In this document: piece after piece, positions 26,599 through 36,311 of the stretch
How the letters are laid out: every line of letters starts with the position of its first letter
How positions within the stretch are numbered: the first letter of the stretch is position 1
NCBI RefSeq assembly: GCF_003666245.1
Contig: NZ_MJLZ01000024.1
Coordinates: 1-63,918 of the forward strand
DNA: 63,918 nucleotides
Direction: 5' to 3'
DNA from: Brenneria alni
Lineage (GTDB): Bacteria > Pseudomonadota > Gammaproteobacteria > Enterobacterales > Enterobacteriaceae
Translations under genes and position numbers: made by a program
The notes under the pieces: generated by a model
Told to the model about the DNA's origin: nothing
The model's input: only the letters and a program-made list of their open reading frames with translations
Database searches by the model: none

Positions 26599-27570
26599 TT
26601 ATTTCTCCTTCTGCGTTTGGTAACCGTAAGCGCGAGGGCGAGTCCAGTTATCAATCAATGGTGTGATGGCATTAACCAGCAGCACCGCAAAGGCGACCCC
26701 TTCGGGATAGTTGCCAAAGCTGCGGATCGCCCAGACCAGCAGTCCGGCCAGCGCGCCATAATACAAACGGCCTCGCGGGCTGCCGGGGCCGGTAACCGGA
26801 TCGGTGATAATGAAAACCACCCCCAGCATTAACCCGCCGGTGGTGAGCTGCGCCATTGGCGGCAAAATCGTCTGCGGCGCGATAAGCCATTGCGCCATGC
26901 CGGGCAGCAGGCAGCCAACCAGCATAGCGACCGGCGCATGCCAACTGAAAACCCGTTGCTGCAATAACCATAATCCGGCCAACGCCAGTAGTAACGTGGA
27001 GGTTTCGCCGAAACTGCCGTTGTGGGTGCCTATCAGGGCATTTTCCAGCGAAAAAGGCGCCTGCGCGTGTTCCCGAAACGCGCCGAGCAGCGTGGCGCTG
27101 GTAGTACCATCGGTATGCAGGGAATACACCGCGCCATGCCAGAATTCCGTGGGCACCACCCATTGAGTCATGTGCACCGGAAAGGCGATCAACACCACCA
27201 CACGCGCCAGCATGGCGGGATTGAACAGGTTTTGCCCCAGCCCGCCATAGATATGCTTACCCAGCAGGATGGCGATGGCGGAACCGAATGCGCCCAGCCA
27301 CAGCGGGGCATGGGGCGGCAGACTGAGGGTAAACAGCAATGCGGTCAACAGCGCGCTGCCGTCAAAAACATGACCGAGCGCCACCGGATTTATCCGCAGG
27401 CAAATCGCTTCACACAGCAGGGAGGTAACAATACTGGTGAACATCAGCATCAGCGCCGGGGCGCCAAACTGGATGATACCCAGCAGCACGACCGGCATCA
27501 GCGCCAGATTAACTTTGACCATCAGGTTTTGGGTACTCAGCCCCTGATGGACGTGGGGTGACGTCAACAT
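26599..27570 (-). CDS. rnfD: Rnf complex membrane subunit RnfD
   Basis: 323 aa, NqrB/RnfD family with about nine membrane helices. The start M-L-T-S-P-H-V-H is typical. The covalent flavin threonine segment (near T-D-G-T-T-S-A-T) is present in the middle. It binds FMN and is part of the ion-translocating core. ATG 27570 overlaps the rnfC stop. Confidence 0.94.
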   Translation of the reverse strand: MLTSPHVHQGLSTQNLMVKVNLALMPVVLLGIIQFGAPALMLMFTSIVTSLLCEAICLRINPVALGHVFDGSALLTALLFTLSLPPHAPLWLGAFGSAIAILLGKHIYGGLGQNLFNPAMLARVVVLIAFPVHMTQWVVPTEFWHGAVYSLHTDGTTSATLLGAFREHAQAPFSLENALIGTHNGSFGETSTLLLALAGLWLLQQRVFSWHAPVAMLVGCLLPGMAQWLIAPQTILPPMAQLTTGGLMLGVVFIITDPVTGPGSPRGRLYYGALAGLLVWAIRSFGNYPEGVAFAVLLVNAITPLIDNWTRPRAYGYQTQKEK

Positions 27571-29009
27571 GTGGAACCCTCCATCGGCGCATCTGGTGTA
27601 GTCCGGCGGCGAGATGGCCTGGCGGCTTTCGCCGCAGCCTTTTCCGCCGCTTCACGGGCGAGGCGCGCCTGTCGGCGCAGACTGTTGGCGCTGGTGCGCT
27701 GTATTTTTTGCTCCTGACGTTGCTCCAGTTTGAGCTGCTGTTGTCCCCAGTCAAAAAACTGGGTTAACGGCAGCACGGCGGGGCAAACCCATGAGCAAGA
27801 GCCGCACAGCAAACAACTGTTCAGCCCCAGATCCCGTGCGTTGTTCAGCGCATCTATTTTCAGTTCGGCCAGCATGGCTAATGGCGCTAACCCCATCGGG
27901 CAGGCATCTACACAACGGCCACAGCGTAAACAGGCGCTGGCGTTGGGCTGGGGAATTTCATCTTCGGTCAGCAGCAGCAGGCCGCTGGTGCCTTTGGTGA
28001 TCGGCGCGTTGAGATCGGTGGTGGCGCGGCCCATCATCGGCCCCCCCAGAATGATCCTGGCTGGCGTACTTTTCATGCCGCCGCAAGCGGAGATAATGGC
28101 GTTTATCGGGGTGCCGATGGGCACCAGCAGGTTGCCGGGCTGTTCAATTGCCCGACCGCTGACGGTGATCACCCGGTGAGTCAGCGGCTGGCGAAAGCGG
28201 ATGGCATGGAAAATGGCAATGCAGGTGCCGACGTTTTGCACCAGCACGCCCATCTCAGGCGAACGCTTGTTATACGGGATTTGCTGGCCGGTAACCGCTT
28301 CAATCAACTGCTTGGCCGATCCCATCGGGTAGAGCGACGGCAGGGCGACCACATCGATATCCGCCTCATCCTGACACAAGCGGTCAAGGCGTTGGATCGC
28401 TTCGCTTTTATTGTCTTCAATGCCGATGTAGACATGACGGGCTTTGGTCAACTGCTGTAAATAGCGGATACCGCCGATCAGAAATTCGGCCTGCTCCTGC
28501 ATCATGCGTTCATCGGCGGTAATATACGGCTCGCATTCGCCGCCATTGATGATGAGATAGTTAATCTCATGGCGCATAGCCAGCCGGATTTTATCCGCCG
28601 CCGGGAACATCGCGCCCCCCATTCCCACAATGCCGGCCTGCGCAATTAATGACAGCATTTGTTCTGCGGGCAGCGTTTCTGTGGTTTCCAGCCGTATGGT
28701 TTTCGCAGGCGAGGCTAAAACACGCAACCGGATATAACCGGCCTCACCGGGAACCACCTCGGTCACAATCCCGTTCGCCGGGCTGTGCAGCGGCGCAGAC
28801 ATGCGGCCAAATGGCCGGGCCAGGCATTGACCTTGCGTGACGGTGTCACCTACCTTCACCTCTGGCAGCGCAGAGGCCCCGGTATGCTGGCGCAACGGCA
28901 GGATCAGCTTGTCCGGCGTGTCGAGCGGACGGATCGCCAGATCACGGGTTAATGATTTGTGGCTGTAAGGGCGAATGCCGCCGTGAGGCGTCGTGAGGGC
29001 TTTAAGCAT
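27564..29009 (-). CDS. rnfC: Rnf complex iron-sulfur/flavin subunit RnfC
   Basis: 481 aa from ATG 29009, overlapping the rnfB stop (A-T-G-C-T-T-A-A); the 60-residue longer frame is a read-in from rnfB in another frame. The N-terminal barrel-sandwich domain (H-G-G-I-R-P) is followed by the NADH/FMN-binding region (G-M-G-G-A-M-F-P-A-A-D-K; N-G-G-E-C-E-P-Y). Two ferredoxin-type motifs come next (C-L-R-C-G-R-C-V-D-A-C-P and C-L-L-C-G-S-C-S-W-V-C-P). The tail is Arg/Lys/Ala-rich. Likely the NADH side of the complex. Confidence 0.95.
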   Translation of the reverse strand: MLKALTTPHGGIRPYSHKSLTRDLAIRPLDTPDKLILPLRQHTGASALPEVKVGDTVTQGQCLARPFGRMSAPLHSPANGIVTEVVPGEAGYIRLRVLASPAKTIRLETTETLPAEQMLSLIAQAGIVGMGGAMFPAADKIRLAMRHEINYLIINGGECEPYITADERMMQEQAEFLIGGIRYLQQLTKARHVYIGIEDNKSEAIQRLDRLCQDEADIDVVALPSLYPMGSAKQLIEAVTGQQIPYNKRSPEMGVLVQNVGTCIAIFHAIRFRQPLTHRVITVSGRAIEQPGNLLVPIGTPINAIISACGGMKSTPARIILGGPMMGRATTDLNAPITKGTSGLLLLTEDEIPQPNASACLRCGRCVDACPMGLAPLAMLAELKIDALNNARDLGLNSCLLCGSCSWVCPAVLPLTQFFDWGQQQLKLEQRQEQKIQRTSANSLRRQARLAREAAEKAAAKAARPSRRRTTPDAPMEGSTC

Positions 29010-29544
29010 AATCAGGTTCCTGCCGTAAAGGTAAACCCGGCTTGGCGACGGTGGGGGTAAGATAAGGATCGGCATAAAGCTGAATACAATGGTTAGGACA
29101 GGCGGTGACACATGCGCCGCATCCGGTGCAGTCTTCACTGAGTACGCCGTGCAACTGACGGGTTGCCCCGATGATCGCATCAAAAGCACATTGTTTTAAA
29201 CAACGACCACAGCCATCACACGCCTGCGGGGCGATCATCGCCACCATCGGCCCTTGAGCCGCATTGTCATCCAGATTTATCCCCATTAAAGCGGCTATGC
29301 GCTGGGCAACCCTATTTCCGCCAGGTGCGCAGATAGTGACGGCGGCTTCGCCATTGGCCATGGCGATAGCGGCTGGCCGGCAACCGGGGTAACCGCATTG
29401 ACCGCACTGTCCGCTTGGCAGTATCGCCACAATGCTCTCGACCAGCGGGTCGCTTTCTATTTTCAGGTAGATTGCGGCATATCCCAGCAATGCGCCGATC
29501 ATCGCGGAGATGAACGGGATGGCGAGTAAGGAAAGTAATAGCAT
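29002..29544 (-). CDS. rnfB: Rnf complex ferredoxin-like subunit RnfB
   Basis: 180 aa. One N-terminal membrane helix (about residues 3-26), then the cluster motif S-G-Q-C-G-Q-C-G-Y-P-G-C. Two classical [4Fe-4S] ferredoxin motifs follow (C-D-G-C-G-R-C-L-K-Q-C and C-T-G-C-G-A-C-V-T-A-C). It is the presumed electron exit to flavodoxin NifF or ferredoxin. Ten bases follow rnfA. Confidence 0.95.
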   Translation of the reverse strand: MLLLSLLAIPFISAMIGALLGYAAIYLKIESDPLVESIVAILPSGQCGQCGYPGCRPAAIAMANGEAAVTICAPGGNRVAQRIAALMGINLDDNAAQGPMVAMIAPQACDGCGRCLKQCAFDAIIGATRQLHGVLSEDCTGCGACVTACPNHCIQLYADPYLTPTVAKPGLPLRQEPDYA

Positions 29545-29553
29545 CGCTGCCCC

Positions 29554-30132
29554 TTATGATGACAAACCGGCAAAGCCGGTAAAGGCCAGCGCCAGAATAC
29601 TGGCGGTAATAAAGTTGAGCGGGGTGCCTTTAAACAGCAGCGGCGGCAAGGCGCTGGCCTGCCGTTCGCGCAAACCGGCAAAGATGACCATCACCAGCGA
29701 ATACCCTAGTGAGGCGCTGAACCCGAACAGCACGCTATGGGTAAAACTAAGGCGCTCCTGAAGTATCAGCAACGCCACACCAAGCACGGCACAGTTGGTG
29801 GTAATCAGCGGAAGAAAGATACCCAGCGTGCGATAGAGCGCCGGACTGTGTTTCGCAATCACCATTTCAATCAGTTGAACCAGTGACGCAATCACCAGAA
29901 TGACCGATAACAGGCGCAAATATTCCAGGCCGAGCGGTATCAGGAGCCAGGATTCCACCATCCAGCTCAGTCCGGCGGCCAGAGTAATCACTACGGTGGT
30001 AGCAATAGATATACCGATAGCGGCGTGAACCTGATTGGTGACGCCCATAAAGGAACAAAGCCCCAGAAATCGCGCCAGTACCACGTTATTGACCAGAATA
30101 TTGGTCAACATGATCAACAGTATCTCTTTCAT
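29554..30132 (-). CDS. rnfA: Rnf complex membrane subunit RnfA
   Basis: 192 aa, six-helix NqrE/RsxA-family protein, homologous to RnfE. The conserved N-N-V-V-L-A-R-F-L-G-L-C-S-F-M-G segment holds the cysteine of the intramembrane iron centre; the second is in T-N-C-A-V-L-G. First gene of the rnfABCDGEH-nifF operon. Its sigma-54 promoter and NifA site lie in the intergenic region shared with nifL, so the operon is a nitrogen-fixation-specific Rnf set rather than the housekeeping rsx operon. Confidence 0.95.
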   Translation of the reverse strand: MKEILLIMLTNILVNNVVLARFLGLCSFMGVTNQVHAAIGISIATTVVITLAAGLSWMVESWLLIPLGLEYLRLLSVILVIASLVQLIEMVIAKHSPALYRTLGIFLPLITTNCAVLGVALLILQERLSFTHSVLFGFSASLGYSLVMVIFAGLRERQASALPPLLFKGTPLNFITASILALAFTGFAGLSS

Positions 30133-30166
30133 TTATCCCCCTGACGTCGTGATAACCACAGGGGTA

Positions 30167-30184
30167 TTGCGAAAGCCATGCCAA
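30167..30184 (-). promoter_or_regulatory. Sigma-54 promoter of rnfABCDGEH-nifF (minus strand)
   Basis: On the minus strand TTGGCATGGCTTTCGCAA has GG (30182-30181) and GC (30170-30169) separated by ten bases. It is 35-50 bases upstream of the rnfA start. Confidence 0.72.
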
Positions 30185-30225
30185 TGTTAATCGGTCAGGG
30201 AATGTGCAATGAGAGTGCAAGGATT

Positions 30226-30242
30226 TGCGCCAAAAATGAGCA
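30226..30242. promoter_or_regulatory. Possible NtrC site upstream of nifL
   Basis: TGC (30226-30228), eleven bases, GCA (30240-30242), with flanking TTTGC/GCAAA symmetry, fits the 17-bp spacing of NtrC sites but only loosely matches the inner consensus. NtrC activation of nifLA is known in Klebsiella; this assignment is tentative. Confidence 0.3.
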
Positions 30243-30261
30243 AACTGATAAGCATCCACGA

Positions 30262-30277
30262 TGTGATTCCTGTCACA
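30262..30277. promoter_or_regulatory. NifA upstream activator site for rnfA
   Basis: TGT (30262-30264), ten bases, ACA (30275-30277), about 80 bases upstream of the rnfA sigma-54 promoter on the minus strand. It could also act on nifL. Confidence 0.72.
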
Positions 30278-30349
30278 AACAGGGAGAAATCTGCCTGATA
30301 GGGCCAAAACCCTCATCAAGATCAAGGTTTATGCGTTTTTTCTTTCATA

Positions 30350-30365
30350 AGGAACGAATCTTGCA
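30350..30365 (+). promoter_or_regulatory. Sigma-54 promoter of nifLA
   Basis: GG (30351-30352), ten bases, GC (30363-30364) followed by A. The -12 part TTGCA is perfect; the -24 part (AAGGAAC) is weaker, as is known for nifL promoters, which depend on NtrC. Confidence 0.55.
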
Positions 30366-30465
30366 CTTTTCTTATGGTTATTTCGCGTCGTTCGCTGGCT
30401 GTCCTGCAATCTGACAATTTGTCATGAAGCTGACAGAATCCGCAATGCAAACCGGAGGGGCCCGG

Positions 30466-31950
30466 ATGAGTTCATCATTAGTCTTGGATGATGTGCAACT
30501 GATTACATCATCTTTGGGGGGGAAAGGATTGCATTCGGCGGTATTTCACACTGCTGTTGAGCAATCATCGGTGGCTATTTCCATTACCGATCCACAGGCA
30601 ATCATTGTTTACGCCAATCCGGCGTTTGCTGAACTAAGCGGTTATAAGCTGCAAACCTTGATTGGCGCCAATCACAATCTACTCTCCAGCCATCAGACGC
30701 CGGGATCGGTTTATCAATCCTTATGGGAAACGATCACCGCCGGCAATGCCTGGAGCGGCCAACTTATCAACCGGCGTAACGATTCCTCACTTTATCTGGC
30801 GGAAGTCACTATTTCACCCATCGTCAACGCACAGGGTGAAATAGAACATTATCTCGGTATGCACAAGGATATCAGCGAGCGCTACGCGCTGGCGCAGCGG
30901 GTACGTAACCAGATGACGCTGATTTCCGCCGTGCTGAATAATATTCCGGCAGCCGTAGTGGTGGTGGACAGTCAGCAAAACATCGTGATGGATAATCTGG
31001 CCTACAAAACCCTCGCTGCCGACTGCCAGGGGCAGGAGCCGCTGGTGTTGCTGGATTGTTTGAACCGTTCAGAGCCTGCCACCCTGTTGCCGCTTACCAT
31101 ACGCGGGACGCAGCGTTGGCTTTCGGTAAGTTGCTGGCCGCTGCACGCGGTTAATGAGGAAGCCAGCCTGTATTTTACCGACAGTGCGCCCCCCCGGCAG
31201 TTGGTCGTCATTGTCGATTGCACGGAACAGCAGCGGCAAATGACCCAGGAGCGGCGCACCCAGCTCGAACGGCAAATTAATGTTAATAAGATGATGGCGG
31301 CGATCCGGGAAACGCTGGATGCGGCGTTGATCCAACTTAGTTGCCCGTTGAATATGCTGTCTGCGGCGCTGCGGCTGCATCCTGATGCCGACAGTGTCGC
31401 CCTGCGCGCTGCCTGGAATGAAGGCAAAGAGGCGGTATCGCGGCTGACGGCTTGTCGCCCCTCTATGCATCATGAATTGCCGGATAGCTGGCCGGTGGCT
31501 GGCATGATGATTGATCTGGTGGAGCTTTATCAATATCGCCTGCGCAATATCGGTAAGTTGGTCTGGTCATGTTCTTCACCGGATTTAACGCTGCGCGTTC
31601 AGCGGACGCTGGTTCTTACTGCGCTCAGTCTGTGGCTCGATCGTTGCCTGACGCTATCGGGAAAAGAACAGGGTGAGGGGCTGATCGAAATTCGGGCGCG
31701 ACAACAATGTCATCACTTGTGTTTTTCCGTCTGCGATAACCTGCCGACATCGGCACAGGATACTCCGCATCCTATGGTGGAGATTCTGGCAACCGGACAG
31801 TGTATGGAACTACGCCTGATCCAGATGATCATGTCGCAACTGCGCGGCACGGTCAGCATAGAGAACATGTCATCGGGTATAACGCGGATGACGCTTGCCC
31901 TGCCGCTTGATGGCTTTTACCTCACCGATACCGACACTTTGGGGAGATGA
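30466..31950 (+). CDS. nifL: NifL, redox- and nitrogen-responsive anti-activator of NifA
   Basis: 494 aa from ATG 30466, which follows GGAGGGG; ATG codons at 30424 and 30445 lack ribosome sites. The first PAS domain (about residues 25-140: V-E-Q-S-S-V-A-I-S-I-T-D, Y-A-N-P-A-F) is the FAD-binding redox sensor. A second PAS (N-N-I-P-A-A-V-V-V-V-D) and a degenerate histidine-kinase-like C-terminus (C-M-E-L-R-L-I-Q-M-I) follow. NifL sequesters NifA when oxygen or fixed nitrogen is present. Five bases separate it from nifA. Confidence 0.95.
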   Translation: MSSSLVLDDVQLITSSLGGKGLHSAVFHTAVEQSSVAISITDPQAIIVYANPAFAELSGYKLQTLIGANHNLLSSHQTPGSVYQSLWETITAGNAWSGQLINRRNDSSLYLAEVTISPIVNAQGEIEHYLGMHKDISERYALAQRVRNQMTLISAVLNNIPAAVVVVDSQQNIVMDNLAYKTLAADCQGQEPLVLLDCLNRSEPATLLPLTIRGTQRWLSVSCWPLHAVNEEASLYFTDSAPPRQLVVIVDCTEQQRQMTQERRTQLERQINVNKMMAAIRETLDAALIQLSCPLNMLSAALRLHPDADSVALRAAWNEGKEAVSRLTACRPSMHHELPDSWPVAGMMIDLVELYQYRLRNIGKLVWSCSSPDLTLRVQRTLVLTALSLWLDRCLTLSGKEQGEGLIEIRARQQCHHLCFSVCDNLPTSAQDTPHPMVEILATGQCMELRLIQMIMSQLRGTVSIENMSSGITRMTLALPLDGFYLTDTDTLGR

Positions 31951-31954
31951 AGAA

Positions 31955-33541
<1,587 letters not shown>

Positions 33542-33557
33542 TGTCGCATTCAATACA
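33542..33557. promoter_or_regulatory. NifA upstream activator site for nifB
   Basis: TGT (33542-33544), ten bases, ACA (33555-33557). It starts at the base after the nifA stop codon and is about 80 bases upstream of the nifB promoter. Confidence 0.68.
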
Positions 33558-33636
33558 TTGTCTGACAATGTCAGCTATGAAGCAGTAGGTGTGGGTTGTA
33601 ACTATCTGTTAAAGAATAATTTTTGATTTTATTCGC

Positions 33637-33653
33637 CCGGCATGGCGTTTGCA
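33637..33653 (+). promoter_or_regulatory. Sigma-54 promoter of nifBQ
   Basis: GG (33639-33640), ten bases, GC (33651-33652) in CCGGCATGGCGTTTGCA. It is 41 bases upstream of nifB. Confidence 0.78.
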
Positions 33654-33693
33654 GAAAATGAAGTGAGGTTCGCTCATTACCGGGGTTAAGCAT

Positions 33694-35091
33694 ATGGCAA
33701 ACAACGCATCATTTTCAGGCAAGCGATCATGCGGGTTAATGAATACGGCAAATTTCACACCTTTACAGGCGGATAAAATTTCCCGCCACCCGTGTTACTC
33801 ACCGCTGGCGCATCACCGCTATGCACGTATGCATCTGGCGGTGGCGCCAGCCTGCAACCTTCAGTGCAATTACTGCAACCGCAAATATGATTGCAGCAAT
33901 GAGTCCCGCCCTGGCGTTGTCTCTGAGCTGTTATCGCCAGAACAGGCGATAGCCAAAGCCAGGTATGTGGCTTCTCAGATCCCCCAGCTTTCGGTTATCG
34001 GTATTGCCGGCCCTGGCGATCCGCTGGCCAATATCGCCCGCACCTTCAAAACGCTGGAAGGGCTGCGAGCGGAAATGCCTGATATCAAACTGTGCCTGTC
34101 GACCAACGGTTTGATGCTGCCTGACGTGGTCGATCGATTAATCGATGTCGGTGTCGACCACGTTACCGTGACGGTGAATGCGATTGATGCCGTGATTGCC
34201 GAAAAAATTTACCCCTATCTGTGGTACGAGGGGGATAAGCTGTACGGGCGCATTGCCGCCGACCTGCTGATCGAGCGGCAGGGCGAGGGCATCCGCAAAC
34301 TGGCCGAACGCGGCATCATGGTGAAGGTTAATTCAGTATTGATTCCGGACATCAACGCCGCGCATCTGAATGAGGTCAGTTTACAGGCCCGTCAATGGGG
34401 CGCCGTGCTGCACAACGTTATGCCGCTGATTGCCAGGCCTGAACACGGCACACGGTTTGGTCTGGAAGGGGTACGCGAACCCAATGCGGATGAGCTGGGC
34501 GAAGTGCGCAGCCAGTGTGGGCGTCATATGCCGCAGATGGCGCACTGCCATCAATGCCGGGCCGATGCGATTGGCATGTTGGGTGACGATCGCAGTCAGG
34601 AATTCCCGCTATCGTCGTTACCGGAACAGCCTGAACCGCTGCTGCCTTCACTGTTTCGCCGGGCAAGTATTCAGGCCAGTATTGCCTCGCAAGGTGAGTC
34701 TGAAGAGCCGGATGCCTGTCTGGTGGCGGTGGCCACCAGTAAGGGTGATGTGATCGATCAGCATTTTGGTCATGTAGATCGCTTTCATATCTTCAGCATT
34801 TCCAGAGCCGGTATCATTCCTCTGGGCGAGCGTTTTACCCAACGCTATTGCCAGGGCCATGATGACTGCGGGGAAGATGAACCGGAAGATCGGATCGAGC
34901 GGGTTATCGGGCTACTATCTGATGTAAAAGCCGTCTTTTGCGCCCGTATCGGCCTGATACCCTGGCAACGCCTGGAGTCCGAGGGGATAGAGCCTTATGT
35001 CAACGGCGCCTGGCAACCGGTGCGTGAAACGCTTGAGCAATGGCAGGCCCAGCGCGTTCAGCCGGAGGTTGGCCGGAAGGGGGTGGCATAA
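33694..35091 (+). CDS. nifB: NifB, radical SAM FeMo-cofactor core synthase
   Basis: 465 aa. The radical-SAM cysteines are C54, C58 and C61 (C-N-L-Q-C-N-Y-C). Further cysteines at C34, C67 and in H-C-H-Q-C-R serve the auxiliary K-clusters. The last about 130 residues form a NifX-like domain (V-A-V-A-T-S-K-G-D-V-I-D-Q-H-F-G-H). It fuses two [4Fe-4S] clusters with an interstitial carbide to form NifB-co, which NifX carries to NifEN. TAATG overlap couples it to nifQ. Confidence 0.97.
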   Translation: MANNASFSGKRSCGLMNTANFTPLQADKISRHPCYSPLAHHRYARMHLAVAPACNLQCNYCNRKYDCSNESRPGVVSELLSPEQAIAKARYVASQIPQLSVIGIAGPGDPLANIARTFKTLEGLRAEMPDIKLCLSTNGLMLPDVVDRLIDVGVDHVTVTVNAIDAVIAEKIYPYLWYEGDKLYGRIAADLLIERQGEGIRKLAERGIMVKVNSVLIPDINAAHLNEVSLQARQWGAVLHNVMPLIARPEHGTRFGLEGVREPNADELGEVRSQCGRHMPQMAHCHQCRADAIGMLGDDRSQEFPLSSLPEQPEPLLPSLFRRASIQASIASQGESEEPDACLVAVATSKGDVIDQHFGHVDRFHIFSISRAGIIPLGERFTQRYCQGHDDCGEDEPEDRIERVIGLLSDVKAVFCARIGLIPWQRLESEGIEPYVNGAWQPVRETLEQWQAQRVQPEVGRKGVA

Positions 35092-35615
35092 TGACCCGTG
35101 TTCAGACGCCGGATGTATGGATGCATTATCTGGTCGACAATCATCTGCGCGGCCTGGCCCGGTTTCCGACGCAGATGAATCTGGATAACGCGGCCTGGCA
35201 GCGCCTGCTGCTGCGGGTAGGATTATCCGACATGGCCCGTCCGCCGCATTTACGCCAGCAGGATGAACTACTGAGCAAGCTGTTAATGCCACGCCGTCAG
35301 GAGTGTGAACAGCTTGCACGCTGGCTTTTGCAATACATGGCTGAGGATGCCGCCCCGATGCACGGGTTAATCGCCAGTGCATCAATGGGGTTTAATCATC
35401 TGTGGCAGGATTTAGGGCTGGCGTCACGAGCGGAATTGCGCGAATTAATGACAACCTGTTTTGAGCCGCTGATTGGCATGAACGTGAAAAACATGCGCTG
35501 GAAAAAGTTTTTCTACCGCCAGATTTGTCTCGCTCAGGAAGGCGAATTGATCTGCCGTTCTCCTTCCTGTGAAAGCTGTAGCGAAATAGATTTCTGCTTT
35601 TCGCCTGAGGTTTGA
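35091..35615 (+). CDS. nifQ: NifQ, molybdenum donor for FeMo-cofactor
   Basis: 174 aa from ATG 35091, whose first base is the last base of the nifB stop. The C-terminal cluster/Mo motif C-x4-C-x2-C-x5-C is intact (C-R-S-P-S-C-E-S-C-S-E-I-D-F-C). NifQ carries a [Mo-Fe3-S4] cluster and delivers molybdenum to NifEN/NifH. It is the last gene of the nif island. Confidence 0.95.
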   Translation: MTRVQTPDVWMHYLVDNHLRGLARFPTQMNLDNAAWQRLLLRVGLSDMARPPHLRQQDELLSKLLMPRRQECEQLARWLLQYMAEDAAPMHGLIASASMGFNHLWQDLGLASRAELRELMTTCFEPLIGMNVKNMRWKKFFYRQICLAQEGELICRSPSCESCSEIDFCFSPEV

Positions 35616-35718
35616 TATTGTTTGCTGTCTGGCTGGTAGCCAGCGGGTAGCCCGCCAAGCGGCGTTGATCCCGAATTGCCGCGAACAGTCCGTTGGCTAA
35701 CTTGGAACAGTTAAGCCG

Positions 35719-36108
35719 CTACCGTTGTTTCTTGCCAGGTGGAGGCTGCCAACTGGCAACCAGCGCAAGCAGTCCCGGAAAGCGCGCTTCGAGGTCTTCG
35801 CTACGCAGCCGGCTGCGCCGCTCCAGCCCATACTGTCGCTGGCGGATCACCCCCGCTTCGCGCAGCGCCTTGAAGTGGTGAGTCAGCGACGATTTGGGGC
35901 GGTCGAACCCGAACCAGCCGCATGGATGATCATATGCCTGCGCTTCCAGCATCAGCTTGCGCACGATGGTCAGGCGCAAGGGATCGGCCAATGCGCCCAG
36001 AATGGTTTCAAGGCGCAGGTCTGCGATATCCGGTTCCGGCAATGGATCGGGCAGGTCGGCGGATTCGCCGCCAACCGCAACCGATTTGGTTTTTCTGACG
36101 GTGTTCAT
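35719..36108 (-). CDS. ArsR-family winged-helix repressor
   Basis: 129 aa. The core helix-turn-helix region reads L-G-A-L-A-D-P-L-R-L-T-I-V-R-K-L, then S-S-L-T-H-H-F-K-A-L-R-E-A-G-V-I, the ArsR recognition helix. No C-x-C metal site is seen, so it probably senses an organic ligand or redox change. It is divergent from the MFS gene across a perfect inverted repeat. GC content is higher than in the flanking core genes, suggesting transfer. Confidence 0.88.
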   Translation of the reverse strand: MNTVRKTKSVAVGGESADLPDPLPEPDIADLRLETILGALADPLRLTIVRKLMLEAQAYDHPCGWFGFDRPKSSLTHHFKALREAGVIRQRQYGLERRSRLRSEDLEARFPGLLALVASWQPPPGKKQR

Positions 36109-36124
36109 GGGCTGATTGTAGCAA

Positions 36125-36173
36125 CTGTACGAGATTTATCGAACTAGAGTATAGTACAATAAATCTCGTACAG
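36125..36173. promoter_or_regulatory. Operator-like perfect inverted repeat between arsR and MFS genes
   Basis: 15-base arms (36125-36139, CTGTACGAGATTTAT, and its exact reverse complement at 36159-36173) around a 19-base spacer that contains a plus-strand -10-like TATAGT. The position between divergent genes fits binding of the ArsR-family repressor to shut both. Confidence 0.7.
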
Positions 36174-36182
36174 GAGTCTATT

Positions 36183-36311
36183 GTGTCCAATTCTCTGGTT
36201 ATTGTCGCCCATCCCGATGAGGTGTTCGACGTGCAGGCCGAACAGCCACTGGCCGCCTATGCCCTGGCGTATTGCGCTTATGTGCAACAAGGTGAGAGGG
36301 CTTCCCAATGA
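36183..36311 (+). pseudogene. Remnant of an NAD(P)H-oxidoreductase-like gene, 42 codons
   Basis: GTG 36183 begins M-S-N-S-L-V-I-V-A-H-P-D, the typical first strand of flavodoxin-fold NAD(P)H oxidoreductases (KefF/MdaB/YwrO type). It then jumps to a helical tail (A-A-Y-A-L-A-Y-C-A-Y-V-Q-Q-G) and stops at TGA 36311, which overlaps the MFS ATG. Intact proteins are about 180-200 residues, so an in-frame internal deletion is likely. The frame was kept open, perhaps because it couples translation to the exporter gene. Confidence 0.5.

Noticed and set aside
30394-30409. TGG...TGC-like motif just upstream of nifL considered as a second sigma-54 promoter
   Set aside because: Only seven bases separate GG and GC; sigma-54 needs ten.
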